64,000 nt of DNA. Source: Ophiobolus disseminans. Lineage: Eukaryota; Ascomycota; Dothideomycetes; Pleosporales; Phaeosphaeriaceae. The translations under genes and the position numbers were made by a program. Shown piece after piece: positions 51,601 through 62,940 of the stretch. The notes beneath the pieces were generated by a model. That model saw only the letters and a list, made by a program, of their open reading frames with translations, was not told the DNA's origin and did no database searches. Location of the stretch: the NCBI GenBank assembly GCA_010093685.1, contig MU006229.1, positions 310,001 to 374,000 on the forward strand, given 5' to 3'. How positions within the stretch are numbered: position 1 is the stretch's first letter; each line of letters starts with the position of its first letter.

Positions 51601-53504
51601 CTATACCAGGACATATAGTGCACACATCTATTTCTGATTAGCGGTTGTTGGGTGATGATTGGGTGTGCGCGACTTACCATGCTTAGTCCTAAGATCATGG
51701 AGCACCAGAACAGGACGTTGTTCAGCAGTGTGCGCCCTCTCACCCATTTGCTCCTCTGCACCATGACAATAGGCATCTGCAGCATCATTGCAAAGAAACC
51801 GTAGCCTCTGAACTTCCTGGTGATGCACCCCATGACTAGCTCGTGCGCCAGCGCCGAAATCAAAAAGGTGATACACGTAGCCACTGGACGCGACATGTGA
51901 TTTTTTGAAGCCGAGTAGACGTGTCGACGGAAGAAATGATGCACAGGTATATTCCACTACATTTTGTTAGCCCTGACAATGGGGGTTGGGAGATACAAGA
52001 CATACCTCTCGCGAGAACTCAAGCCAGTCACAGCTGTTCCACCAGTCGGCATAGAACTGGCGATCCGCAAAACCTGTGACGCTAATCAGAACCGCTCCTA
52101 GATTTTAGGAAGGAGTACTTACGTGTGAGCTCTGCGAATGCACCCAGGATATACTCAAAGATAACGAGGAAGACTAGCAGAAATGTGATCATGAACGGGA
52201 AAAGCAGACGACCAACAGTTTCTGCTACAATCAGGGCAAAATCCAAAGCGCTGTCCGAGTGGTGGAGGCGAGCAGCGGAAAGGTCTAAGACAGGTATAAT
52301 GAACTCCTCCGAAGTAATTACCATGAGAAAAATGCATCCGAATACAGCCAGGGTCTTGTAAAACACTTCCAGCCAGCGGATGTGGGACGTTCTCGGATAC
52401 TCGAGCTCGTAGCAGAGCGTTGGGCAAAAGACAAAGTCGACATAGTTGGGAAGGTTGAGATTCTCTGGGTATGAGACGCGACCCAGCGATGAAGCAAGCT
52501 CAAATGCGAGATCCTCACGCAACTGACGCAGGTACTCCGCGTTGGCATCCGAGGGTTCCTGTTGACCTGGGGACATAGGAATCTCGTGGAGATGAGTCCG
52601 AGGTTTTGGATAGCGGACCGCTGCCGCTTTGCTCGCTCTATCTGGTGTGTCGAGTTCGTTGAGCCGGCGCAAGGTTTCGCTAAGATGGCCATTGTAGAAG
52701 CTAGAATAAATCAGTGAGGCTAGTCCGGATATGCTGAAGAGAACCTACGCGTAAGAGTGCATCTTCATGAATATAGCCAGGAGATGCAAAGTGAAGAAGA
52801 CCTGAGCCGTCCAACTCCAATCTCGAACGAAGGGGTATGTGACCCAAAAGGTCAGCCAGAAAATCTGGTACAGACTCTGTATGACTATGCCCAGCTTGCT
52901 CCAGCGAAGCGCACCTTTGCCGTGCAGAAATAGCTTCTGCAGTGGCAGCAACAGCAGGGTGCTGCCCACCATGGCACCGTCAACCAGTCCCAGTTCGAAC
53001 ACCTTCTCCTTAAACAGTCCCCACTGCTTCAGTTGTAGAGGATATCCTGTTTCCGTCAAATTCCGGAGCATGCTTGTGAGGACCATAATCGCCAGTCCAA
53101 TCCAGAAGAGGACGAAGAAACCGCGGAAGTCATGATAGTCGCTATCTGGGTCGAAGTGGGATACGCGATCTACGTATTCGATGCTGGGAAATATGCGCTG
53201 TTTCTGCTGGGCGCGAATCTGGCGGCGAGCAGACGAGGATGCTTGTACTGATGGCGGGGCGTCCGACGGTATGGGTGTGGTGCGCCCGCTGAGGATAGTC
53301 AGCCATGTGTTTGGGAAGCCAAAGATGACAATACCTAGAGACACCAGAGCCGGGCTCCTTGAGCGTTCCGTCCTTGTTGAACACATCGTCGTTTAGTTGT
53401 GGTTTGAGCAAGTCGATGCGGTTCGGCTTGCGCGGTCGCGGCGCATGAAGCTCGGAGTGCCCGTTATGAGCTTTCGTGTCGATAGAGGAAGATTCTGCCA
53501 TCAT
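51601..53504 (-). CDS. are2: Sterol O-acyltransferase (ACAT/ARE family, MBOAT)
   Basis: Six exons: 53335-53504, 52749-53288, 52123-52700, 52006-52073, 51678-51956 and 51601-51627; 553 residues. All introns are 46-50 nt GT-AG and in frame. Intron 1 (53289-53334) removes an in-frame-looking GIVIFGFPNTW stretch and joins GVS to SGRTTPIP. MBOAT/ACAT marks: the signature FYADWWNSCDW with EFSRE, then WNIPVHHFFRRHVY across an intron, and the active-site His in FLISALAHELVMG. Many membrane segments follow HDFRGFFVLFWIGLAIMVL; the end is LSMMCALYVLV. Known role: esterifies ergosterol with fatty acyl-CoA in the ER to make steryl esters for lipid droplets. Two ATGs (53504, 53501) are adjacent. Confidence 0.92.
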
Positions 53505-54037
53505 GAAGGAGAATGTAGGTGCATAACGTATTGACTGCACGGGAAGAGCGGCTTTACGGGCGCGGTCAGCCTAGACTGATGATCTGCGACTTGACTGGGT
53601 TATTTCCTTGTCGTTATCCGAAGGACAGAAGATAGACACAGAAGAGGCAGGATAACAACGTGTTCATATTCTGGCGTAGACGCGAACTATGGAAACGAAC
53701 TACTGCGGCCATGCCATCACGTACCAAACTGGCTGGCGCGGAGTGTGTGAAGGCGTTGGCGGTTACATCAGCGGTCCCGCGAGTCAGGCGTGTGCAAGCG
53801 CCTGTGACGAGCGAGGGAAGGCGCGACCCTGTCTGGATCAACGACGGCCCGCTGTAGCCCATGCATGCCAGCTACCGATGCTCTTCGAATAATCAGCCAG
53901 CAGCAATAGCATAGTCGCCGAAGCGCTCCCGCTCGAACCTTAATTCCGCCTACGAACCTCACCCCCGCAAAACTCTCGATCATCCACACGACCACCGACC
54001 GAAGCGTTGCCCCGGTGGGGTCCCTGAGGCCACCGCC
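53505..54037. promoter_or_regulatory. Divergent promoter, are2 / AP-1 gamma
   Basis: 533 bases between the two starts. No specific site or gene seen. Confidence 0.4.
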
Positions 54038-56866
54038 ATGACTTCCTGTACGCCAAGGTCGCGGTCCCTTCACACGGCTATGCTAAAGGTCTACAGTGAA
54101 GCAATTCATTCGGAATGTGCGAGCCGCCAAGACCATCGCCGACGAGCGGGCGGTGGTGCAGAAGGAGAGCGCAGCCATTCGCGCAAGCTTTAGGGAAGAA
54201 AGCCACGACTCCAACGTGAGGTGTGTTGCGACATTTCAATTGGAGGGGCATATGTTCACACTCGAGCAGGAGAAACAACGTCGCGAAGCTACTCTACCTT
54301 TTCACGTTAGGTGAGCGAACACATTTTGGACAAATCGAATGTCTGAAGCTGCTGGCCTCTCCGCGGTTCGCAGACAAGCGGTTGGGGTACCTGGGGACAA
54401 TGTTACTGTTGGACGAGAACCAAGAGGTCTTGACTCTCGTCACAAACTCGACTAAGAAGTATGAATGCACCGAGAGTGAGACGTTTCACATGCTGACGGG
54501 TACCCAGCGACCTTAACCACTCCAACCAGTACATTGTTGGCCTGGCGCTCTGCACCCTTGGAAATATTGCCTCCGTCGAAATGGCCCGAGATTTGTTCCC
54601 CGAGGTCGAGACGATAATATCGAGTTCAAACCCATACATTCGCCGAAAAGCCGCTCTTTGCGCCATGAGGATATGTCGGAAGGTGCCTGATCTGCAAGAG
54701 CATTTTCTGGAAAAAGCCAAACTCCTGCTGCAAGACCGGAACCATGGTGTCCTGCTGTGTGGTATCACATTAGTAGGGAATCTTTGCGAAGCAGACGAGG
54801 CAGAGGACGACGAGAATGGCGTGAGAGACCTGTTCAAGCCAGTAGTGCCAAGCCTGGTCAAGATTTTGAAGGGACTCTCATCGTCTGGATATGCGCCCGA
54901 GCACGACGTAACGGGCATCACAGATCCATTCTTGCAGTGCAAGATCCTGCACCTTCTCCGGGTACTTGCGCGAGGCGATGTCTCGGTCAGCGAGCAAATC
55001 AACGACATTCTAGCTCAAGTATGTTCTGACATTTAATGGGAGAGTTAAGCTGACTCATACAGGTTGCTACAAACACCGACTCGTCGAAGAACGTCGGGAA
55101 CTCCATTCTCTACGAGGCAGTGCTTACTATTCTCGACATTGAGGCTGATTCCGGTCTGCGTGTGCTTGGTGTGAACATTCTCGGAAAGTTCTTATCGAAT
55201 CGTGACAACAACATCAGATACGTTGCGCTCAACACTTTGATCAAAGTCGTTGCTGTTGAGCCTAATGCGGTCCAACGACACAGGAACACCATATTAGACT
55301 GCCTACGAGATCCCGATATCAGTATCCGACGGAGAGCGCTAGACCTCAGTTTCACGTTGATCAACGAGAGCAACGTGCGCGTGCTTATTCGAGAGTTACT
55401 AGCTTTCTTGGAAGTCGCCGACAACGAGTTCAAGCCGGTGATGACCTCGCAGATTGGTATTGCAGCTGATCGGTTTGCGCCAAACAAGCGATGGCATGTC
55501 GACACCATGCTGCGTGTTTTGAAGTTGGTGAGTAATCTGCTATTCGAGCCTGCAGTATCAAACTAATCATGGTACAGGCTGGAAATTACGTCAAAGAACA
55601 GATATTGTCCTCTTTCGTTCGCCTGATAGCCACGACTCCCGACCTACAGACCTATTCTGTGCAGAAACTATACGCCGCACTGAAAGACGACATAACCCAA
55701 GACGGTCTGACGCTGGCTGGATCCTGGGTGATTGGAGAATATGGTGATGCACTGCTAAGAGGTGGCCAATATGAGGAAGAGGAGCTTGTGAAGGAAGTCA
55801 AGGAAAGTGACATTGTCGACCTTTTCGAGACCATCCTCGGCAGCAGTTACGCCGGTCTGATCGTCCAACAATACATCATCACTGCTTCCATGAAGCTGAC
55901 AACGCGATTGACCGACGCTGCTCAGATTGAGCGCCTACGAAGATTATTACAAAGATTCAACACCAACCTCGATGTAGAAATCCAACAAAGAGCGGTCGAG
56001 TACGGTAACCTGTTTGGACAAGATCAGGTAAGGCGAGGTGTTCTCGAAAAGATGCCACCACCAGAAATCCGGGAAGAGCAGCGAGTACTTGGAGAAGCCA
56101 CCAAAAAGCGCCAGTCGAAAATCCTCAAGAAGAAACCTGCGCAAGCTGCAACTGAAGATCTTCTTCTCGATCTCATGGGCGACTCAGGTCCATCGAACGA
56201 AACCAACGGCATATCCAACAACAACCAGCAAAGTCAGGATCTGCTTGCAGACATCCTTGGTGGAGGTGGTCCATCTGCTTCATCACCACCACCGCAAACA
56301 TCGACACCAGGACCGCAATCGAACGTTGCAAACATCATGGACTTATTCAATTCTGGTCCTTCTAGCTCTCCGGCTCCTGTACAATCTCGCGCACCCCCAC
56401 AAGCAGCATCTATGGATCTGCTTGGTGGCATGTCCTCGTCGTCCCAGGCTCCTCCGCCGTCGGCTCCCTCTGGACCCACACCCCATCCAGTGTATAACAA
56501 GAACGACCTTCAGATTGCATTCCAGATGAAGCGGGACGCAAACGCTATCCAGCTCCTTGCTCGTTTCCGTAATACTGGCAGTCTTAGTCAATTATCAAAC
56601 GTTAACTTGCAGGCTGCGGTTCCAAAGAGTCAAAAGCTGCAGCTACAGCCGATCAGCACATCGGAATTAGATGCCGGACAAGAAGCGACGCAGCAGATGA
56701 GGGTCACATCAGTCAGCGGGGTAAGTGAGACTTCTATATACTCAAGATGGGTTCACTAACACGTGCATAGCCTCCGCCGGCGAAGTTGAGACTGAGGCTG
56801 AAGGTCAGCTATTCTGCAGGTGGAGGGCCTGTGACGGAACAGGTTGACTGGTCAGAGCCTACATAG
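54038..56866 (+). CDS. apl4: AP-1 complex subunit gamma (gamma-adaptin)
   Basis: Seven exons: 54038-54047 (10 nt), 54097-54220, 54270-54458, 54508-55018, 55063-55527, 55578-56720 and 56771-56866; 845 residues. The 10-nt first exon plus exon 2 gives [20 protein letters not shown]. The trunk is the adaptin N domain ([72 protein letters not shown]). A Pro/Ser/Gln hinge (about 590-720) has DLL/DIL clathrin-box-like repeats ([19 protein letters not shown]). The gamma-ear domain ends the protein ([20 protein letters not shown], then [14 protein letters not shown]). Known role: clathrin-coated vesicle formation at trans-Golgi and endosomes. Confidence 0.95.
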
Positions 56867-57713
56867 CCGCACAGCTTTGAGCGTGGTCAGTGTAAAACAT
56901 ATCAGCGAAATAGACAATCAGTGTTGAGCAATGGGCTCACTAAACATCGCAATCCCGTGGACCCGAAACCGACCATGTATAGTTCGTTCTGTTCTATCGG
57001 CTGGACTAAGGTGCGGAAGGGGCGCCATGAACCATGTAAACGTAGATCACCCCGCACTCGGCTGAATCTTGATCAGGCACCACACCACTCCTCACCCTCG
57101 ACTGGGCTGGCCCTTGTCAATATCCACGCCTTACCTACACAGCGCCGTCTGTGCATTGCTCTGCGCTGATCCATGTAGACTGACTTGAACAAGGTCGCAT
57201 TTACGCATCGTTCCTTATCTTGCCTACTTCGGTACCATTAGCAATGCGAACAATCATATAAGGCACGCTTTATCGCGTTAACACCAGCGCAGCTCGTAAG
57301 GCAGCCTGGACACCTTGGATCTAGACAGGAAGCTTGTTGATCGACAATGTGGTGCGCTGGGGTCCTTCGTCATGCCCACTGCAGTGGTATTGTCTACTAC
57401 CACCTTCCTATAAAGCTTTGTCATGCGCTAGGACCACATGTCTACTAACAGCGGACAAACGTTAGCTCTATGAAGGCAAGACCAATAACCAAGGGCTGTA
57501 GGGATCATGATGTGGTCTGGTTGAGAGTTCGCTTCCCCAGCTGACCCTGCCTGATAAAGTTTGGTTCCAGGGATTTCAACGCACCACATAATATCAAAGT
57601 GGAGGTTACCAGGTAAGATTTTCTTTAAAGTATATATCCCGGTACACATCCTGCCTGTACTTTGATTCTATCACGACTGATCAATCGTGTGGTTTTATCC
57701 ACAACCGCTGATC
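56867..57713. other. Intergenic, promoter of GH47 gene
   Basis: 847 bases. It contains a perfect 12 bp palindrome, ccactgcagtgg (57376-57387), and a TATA-like agtatatatcc near 57630, 80 bases before the ATG. No gene seen. Confidence 0.45.
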
Positions 57714-59314
57714 ATGGTGTGCGCTCGCCTTCTTGCTGTTGGAGCTGTTTTGTCATCGTCAGTACTAGCACTTCCGAAAAGTTTTCGAACAGATCCGACC
57801 ACAGAACACAATCCGGTAAGACAGTTTGAAGCACAAGCAGATCGAGCACAAGCCGTCGCCGATGTGTTCAAGACCAGTTGGGAAGGATACTACAAGTATG
57901 CATTTCCCAACGATGAGCTGAAGCCAGTCACAAATGGCGCCAGCAATTCAAGGTACCCCATTCCATTCCCACGCCTCTATTCGAACCAACTAACCAACCA
58001 CACAGAAACGGATGGGGCGCCTCAGCCGTCGACGCCCTCTCCACCGCTCTCATCATGGGCGAAAAGGAAATCGTAAACCAAATCATCACCTACATCCCCG
58101 TCATTAATTTCGGGTCCACTGGTTCTGAAGTCTCTCTCTTCGAAACCACAATCCGCTATCTCGGCGGCATGCTCTCTGGCTACGACTTGCTCTCTGGCCC
58201 GCTTGCACACCTCGCAAACAACAAAGCAGACGTCGAAGCCCTGCTCACGCAATCCATACACCTCGCAAATAACCTGTCGTTCGCGTTTGAATCGCCCAGC
58301 GGCATCCCGTATAACAACTTGGACCTCGAAGACCGCCGGAGTGACCGCTCCAACAACGGCCTCGCGACAGTCGGTACCCTGATCCTCGAATGGGTGCGTC
58401 TATCAGACCTGTCAGGAAACGCGACATACGCCAAACTCGTCGAGAAAGCAGAGTCATACTTGCTCAAGCCCACGCCCGCGGCCGCAGAGCCGTTTCCAGG
58501 CTTAGTCGGGATGAGTATTTCGCCCGAAGACGGCACCTTCAAAGACGTCGTGGGCGGCTGGATCGGCGGCGCAGACTCGTTCTACGAGTACTTGTTGAAA
58601 ATGTACATATACTCCCCGACACGCTACGCACCCCTGAAAGAGCGCTTCGTCCTCGCCGCAGACAGCACAATCACATACTTGACCTCGCACCCCGCGCCGC
58701 GCCCAGATATAACTTTCGTCGCAATGTACCGCGGCACGCAAATCATAAAAACATCTCAACATCTCGCGTGCTTTCACGCCGGACAGTTCATACTCGCGGG
58801 CCAAGTCCTCAATTCGCCGCGCTACATCCAGTATGGATTGGAACTCGTGAATGGATGCCATGAAGTATACATTCAAACAGCAACACACATCGGCCCCGAG
58901 CAATTCTCATGGGACTCCACATCCGTCCCACCCGCCCAAGCCGCCTTCTTCAACCGCACAGGTTTCTACATCGACGCCGCATCCTACCAGCTCCGGCCAG
59001 AAGTCATAGAAAGCTATTACTACGCGTACCGCGCGACGGGCGATAAGAAGTACCAGGACTGGGCATGGGATGCGTTTGTCGCGATTAATGCGACGACGCG
59101 CGTGGGGAGCGGGTATAGCAGTATTGCGGATGTGAATGTCGAGGGCGGAGGTGAGCATACGGATTTTCAGGAGAGTTTTTGGTTTGCCGAGGTGTTGAAG
59201 TATAGTTATTTGATTCAGACGGCGGGGGGCGAAGAGTGGCAGGTGGGGAAGGGGGGGAGGGATAGGTGGGTGTTTAATACGGAGGCGCATCCTGTTAGGG
59301 TTGCTTACTCGTAG
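57714..59314 (+). CDS. Secreted class I alpha-1,2-mannosidase (GH47)
   Basis: Two exons, 57714-57952 and 58006-59314; 515 residues. The ATG at 57714 gives a signal peptide (VCARLLAVGAVLSSSVLALP). GH47 landmarks: FKTSWEGYYKYAFPNDELKP, NGWGASAVDALSTALIMG, FETTIRYLGGMLSGYDLLSG, GGWIGGADSFYEYLLKMY, HLACFHAGQFILAG, YQLRPEVIESYYYAYRATGD and the calcium-binding C-terminal FNTEAHP. The acidic catalytic residues lie in FETTIR and LRPEVIES. No transmembrane anchor follows the signal, so it is the secreted type (as in Aspergillus extracellular mannosidases) rather than an ER type II protein. Potential N-glycosylation sites are present (NLS, NRT, NAT). Confidence 0.93.
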
Positions 59315-59664
59315 AGGGATGGAATGATTGAGGTGTATGTCGTTCTAGATAATCGGCGGGGTGGGTTGGAAGGATAGTTTTGCTCGCGTTAGTGTTGTGT
59401 ATGATCAGCATGTTCACAAGCAATGTCATAAGGTGTAGATGGCAATGTCCGTTCAATCGTTCCTCATTGTGATTCCGTGGCACAAAGGCCTTCTATATCC
59501 ATTTGCCGCCCACTACACTCTCATCCCCGCCCATCCACCCTAGATACTCCATGCCATATTCGAAATCGACATAACCGAGACCGAATCCATGCAGCATAAA
59601 GACGAGATGATGCTTGAGACAAGAGACGTCGAAGAGGCGGGCATCGTTCGCTCGTGCGATACGT
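59315..59664. other. Convergent intergenic region
   Basis: 350 bases between the 3' ends of the GH47 gene and RPS12. No gene seen. Confidence 0.5.
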
Positions 59665-60286
59665 TTACTGCTCGGTCTGGAAGTAGTTGAGGAGGATGCT
59701 GCGCTCCTGGGACTCCTCACCCCAATCCTTGACGACGACGCAAGAGCAGTTGACGACCTTGCGGGGGTTGCCTTCACGATCGATCTGGCCTGTATACATC
59801 GTTAGCCCACGCCTTCACAAGTCCAGCAATTCACATACACAGACCAGCCCACTCGCCGAGCTGCTTGCCATCAGGGACCTTGATGAGCGGGATCTTGTGC
59901 TCGGAGCAGAGGGCAACAACGAGCTTCTTGTACGCCTCCTCCTCGCAGGCCTCGTTCAGGACGCACATGTGTGCCTGGCGACGGTCGAGGGCCTTGGACG
60001 CCTCGCGCAGACCGCGGGCAAGTCCGTCGTGGATCAGGGCCAGCTTGAGCACGCCCTTGAGCGCCTCGAGCACTGACATCTGGCCCTTGCCACCCGATGC
60101 ATCGGCTGAGACTTCGACCTCGGCGGCCGCGCTGACTTGGGACTTGGTATCGTCTTCTCCGTCCGACTGTGAGGGGTCGTGTTAGTGAAGGTTCTGCGGG
60201 TGAGGTGGGCGACGGGATGTGTCGCAATGTTGCGCTGCGATTCTTGTGGCTGCAGCGACTGTGAGCCTGGATGGGGTCCGTACCAT
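59665..60286 (-). CDS. rps12: 40S ribosomal protein S12
   Basis: Three exons: 60284-60286 (only the ATG), 59839-60166 and 59665-59789; 151 residues. Intron 1 (117 nt) directly follows the start codon, ATG|GTACGG..CACAG|TCG. An acidic N-terminus ([10 protein letters not shown]) leads to the L7Ae-type domain: [59 protein letters not shown] and [11 protein letters not shown]. Known role: small-subunit beak protein. A CACGTGACGTGA element lies about 130 bases upstream. Confidence 0.94.
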
Positions 60287-60843
60287 GATGAATGATTTCT
60301 TGTCGGGTTTCCTCGAAGAGTTGGTGTTGGAGATGTGTAGAGTTCAAAAGTTCGAAATGGCCCGCGTCGAAATTCGTGGTGGGCGCTAGCGGCTGAAAGC
60401 TTAGCGCCATCGCACGTGACGTGATGAGGTCGACGTTTGAAAGCGCAGGTGGAGGACGTGAACGCAACTCTTTACATGGTTTATGTTCACAAGACAGACG
60501 ATGAGATAGGCACTCTCTACATTCTTTGCCCAATGACCTGCATTCCGAAGTCGAGCTTCGTAAGCCCGGCACACTGGACGAAATCATTCAAACAGGTGAG
60601 AAAGAACCTTGGAATGGCAATGTCACTTGTCACAAAATGCAGTCAAGCGAGATGAAGAATCGCATGTCCATTGTTGAACATATGATTAGGTCTTTGTACT
60701 CTCTGCCACTTCTCCGCAGCCATCGCAGCTCCATTCGGCATAAAATAGGTAGATCACTAAAGTTAAGAGGTGACCCCGTCCGTGGATCGTGTGAGCCCAA
60801 CTTTGAAACACAGAAGTGCCTTGCGAAGCTGCCAGTAACGTTC
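60287..60843. promoter_or_regulatory. RPS12 promoter region
   Basis: 557 bases up to the 3' end of the Diels-Alderase-like gene. cacgtgacgtgatg at 60413-60426 has overlapping CACGTG and TGACGTGA-like elements, of the bHLH/Cbf1 or bZIP type. An inverted pair around ggcgctag/ttagcgcc lies at 60380-60408. No gene seen. Confidence 0.4.
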
Positions 60844-61998
60844 TCAAATCATATCCTGCACATTTCCACTGGCGCGTCCGAAGTACTGAGGGCCACCAAC
60901 CAAGCCTCCCTTCAGTGCGCCTACGAATCCACCAACCCTTGTAACATTACTGGACGGGAATAAGTACACAGTCTGTGTGTAATCAATCTCGAACTTCCAG
61001 TGTTTGTTGGCCTCTGGATCCACCATTTCTAGCACATATCCCGTGTGCTTTGACGGAGGCAAAGGCTTCCCGCTTGGGTCCGATGTCAAATGGACAGCTC
61101 CGCCGTATGCTAGGTCGAACGAGCCGAATGTGCTGGTTGTCGATGCCTCTCGTTCCTGGGTACGAAAAACCACTTCCTTTCCTTCCATAACCGTGCTGGT
61201 GAAGTACGTCTGTCCGTCGACTCTGGATGTATAAACCCAAGCCATAAGAGTATATGGGCCAGCAGTCGCCCTAAGCATGTTCCAAGTCAAGCTCAACGAG
61301 GCCCAATTGAAAGAATTCCAGTTGCGCTCTCTACCGCCGATACCTTTGGTAGTGTATGGAGCCCCATTGACGACAAGATTGACCTCGGTGGTCGCAACGG
61401 GCACAGTCTCAGCCCAGTAGAGATAGGGTGCGAACAGTGTGGCTCCACGGCTATCAGGGTAGACAAGGCCATTCGGATAGACAGCAGGACTCAGTGAGTC
61501 CAATGTAATTGTCCCTTTAACTGTAGCTGAGTCAATCGTAACAATCGTGTGCGAGTAGTCGTTGGATGACTCGAAAGTCCAGTTCATCCCCGAGGTCTCG
61601 TTAGACCATGTCCCAATCGTCGAGTCTTTACACATTTGAATCGTAGAGACGTCTGCGAAATCAGACTCCATGTATCTCGTCCCGTTGGGCCAGACAATAG
61701 CAATGAGAGAGCGTTGGGCCAAGGTATGTCCGGCAATTGTGCCGCGGCTGAGCGTCAAACCCATCCCGGCTTTCCCATCTTCGGACACAGCTTCGAATGA
61801 CCAATCCTCTCCAACCGTTGCATTAAATCCATCCGTCATCGGAGAATCAAACGGTAGTAGTGGATTTTCATTCATACGAATGGTGCCGTTGGTGGAGACC
61901 CCGGCGTAAACTGTGTCGGTAGTGCAGCCTAGCCTTGCAAGACTCGTGGCAGTCACTACTGGTGCTAGAAAAGTGGCAAGTAGAAACATAACGGCCAT
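60844..61998 (-). CDS. Diels-Alderase-like (CrtC/AttH-type two-barrel) secreted protein
   Basis: Intronless, 384 residues from the ATG at 61998. The frame extends to 62097, but without an ATG before residue 34. This start gives a signal peptide (MAVMFLLATFLAPVVTATS). The pattern matches fungal decalin-forming Diels-Alderases and hydroxyneurosporene-synthase-like proteins: PFDSPMTDGFNATVGEDWSF, an internal strand-rich first domain with many NxT/NxS sites, then GIGGRERNWNSFNWASLSLT and GPYTLMAWVYTSRVDGQTYF, and a last domain with HTGYVLEMVDPEANKHWKFE. Known members catalyse [4+2] cyclisation of polyketide or tetramate intermediates. No PKS or NRPS is in the window, so activity is unproven. The next Zn2Cys6 gene may belong to the same locus. 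Confidence 0.72.
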   Translation of the reverse strand: MAVMFLLATFLAPVVTATSLARLGCTTDTVYAGVSTNGTIRMNENPLLPFDSPMTDGFNATVGEDWSFEAVSEDGKAGMGLTLSRGTIAGHTLAQRSLIAIVWPNGTRYMESDFADVSTIQMCKDSTIGTWSNETSGMNWTFESSNDYSHTIVTIDSATVKGTITLDSLSPAVYPNGLVYPDSRGATLFAPYLYWAETVPVATTEVNLVVNGAPYTTKGIGGRERNWNSFNWASLSLTWNMLRATAGPYTLMAWVYTSRVDGQTYFTSTVMEGKEVVFRTQEREASTTSTFGSFDLAYGGAVHLTSDPSGKPLPPSKHTGYVLEMVDPEANKHWKFEIDYTQTVYLFPSSNVTRVGGFVGALKGGLVGGPQYFGRASGNVQDMI

Positions 61999-62940
61999 GA
62001 TTGGCAAAGAATTGAGTAAATATGAAGTCGGATCAACTGTTTGTGGAAAGATTGTCGATGTTTGAGGAATTGGATAACTCAAATAATGTAGAGGCACAGA
62101 GCTTTTAAATAGTCAAGAAGCCAACATAGGAGCAAGGCATTGTCTTCGCCATTGCATATTGGCAGACAGAGCTAACGTGTCCTCGTGAGTTACTTATTTT
62201 GGATGTCATCCCGAGGTCGTGATGCCTTCCAGTAGCAATACTTCTTTGTGAAGCATACAAGATGTTCGGTTTGCTAGGCCCCCCAAATATCATATCAAGG
62301 TGTACTAAAGCCTTCTCTGGCTGCCTCGAAGTCAGCTCGCTTCTTTGCCCAGATAGGAGGCATGCGGGATATCTATTCTGCCAGGCCCCCCGGTTGTTAT
62401 ACCTAGGTGTATTAATGCCCCCTGTGACTGCCTCGAAGTCAACTAGCTTCTTCCAATGATACTGCCGGGATTTCTACTGGGGGGTGCCATTTATATTTCT
62501 CATTCGGCGCAGTGAATGAACGCAATTCCGCAACCCAGTCGCCTTTTTCGCGCTACGTTTCACATCAATCTTCGACTTGTAACCTCGTAACTTTCCCTAA
62601 ATGGAATAGGTAGACTCTCTGATGGATGGCGCTAAGACTAATATAGAATTGATCGCCCACTGCGCCACTACACACGTACTCCAAAGTATCCCAGGAACAA
62701 AACTCGTATCTTTCCTTCTTGAAACAAGCTCTCCAACAACGCTAAGGCTGATATACTACGCCACCATACACGTACCTAGGTAGTCTACTAATCTAGTCTT
62801 AGCTAAGCCTCCCGCTCGTGATTTACTACATCTGACCACACTCCACCTGCACAATTCAACCTCGATGATCAGGAGATAAAGCAACGGCTTTTATTCTCGC
62901 TTATTTTATACCGCTGGCTGAGTTTGCGAAGACTCCAAGT
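61999..62940. promoter_or_regulatory. Divergent promoter, Diels-Alderase-like / Zn2Cys6
   Basis: 942 bases holding degenerate duplications (next entry) and a second diverged pair: cgctaagactaatata ... gccactacacacgtac (62630-62680) and cgctaaggctgatata ... gccaccatacacgtac (62742-62776). No gene seen. Confidence 0.45.
62275..62480. repeat. Diverged tandem duplication of about 105 bp
   Basis: Unit 1 begins gctaggcccccc near 62273 and unit 2 begins gccaggcccccc near 62380. Both continue with a(a/c)... aggtgta(c/t)taa(a/t)gcc and share ctgcctcgaagtca(g/a)ct(c/a)gcttctt. Substitutions are mostly C/T and A/G changes, suggesting an old duplication. Confidence 0.6.

Noticed and set aside
53142..53334. 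Reading through the first exon of the sterol acyltransferase as a frameshifted gene
   Set aside because: A 46 nt GTATTG..GCTGAC..CTCAG intron explains the apparent frame change exactly.
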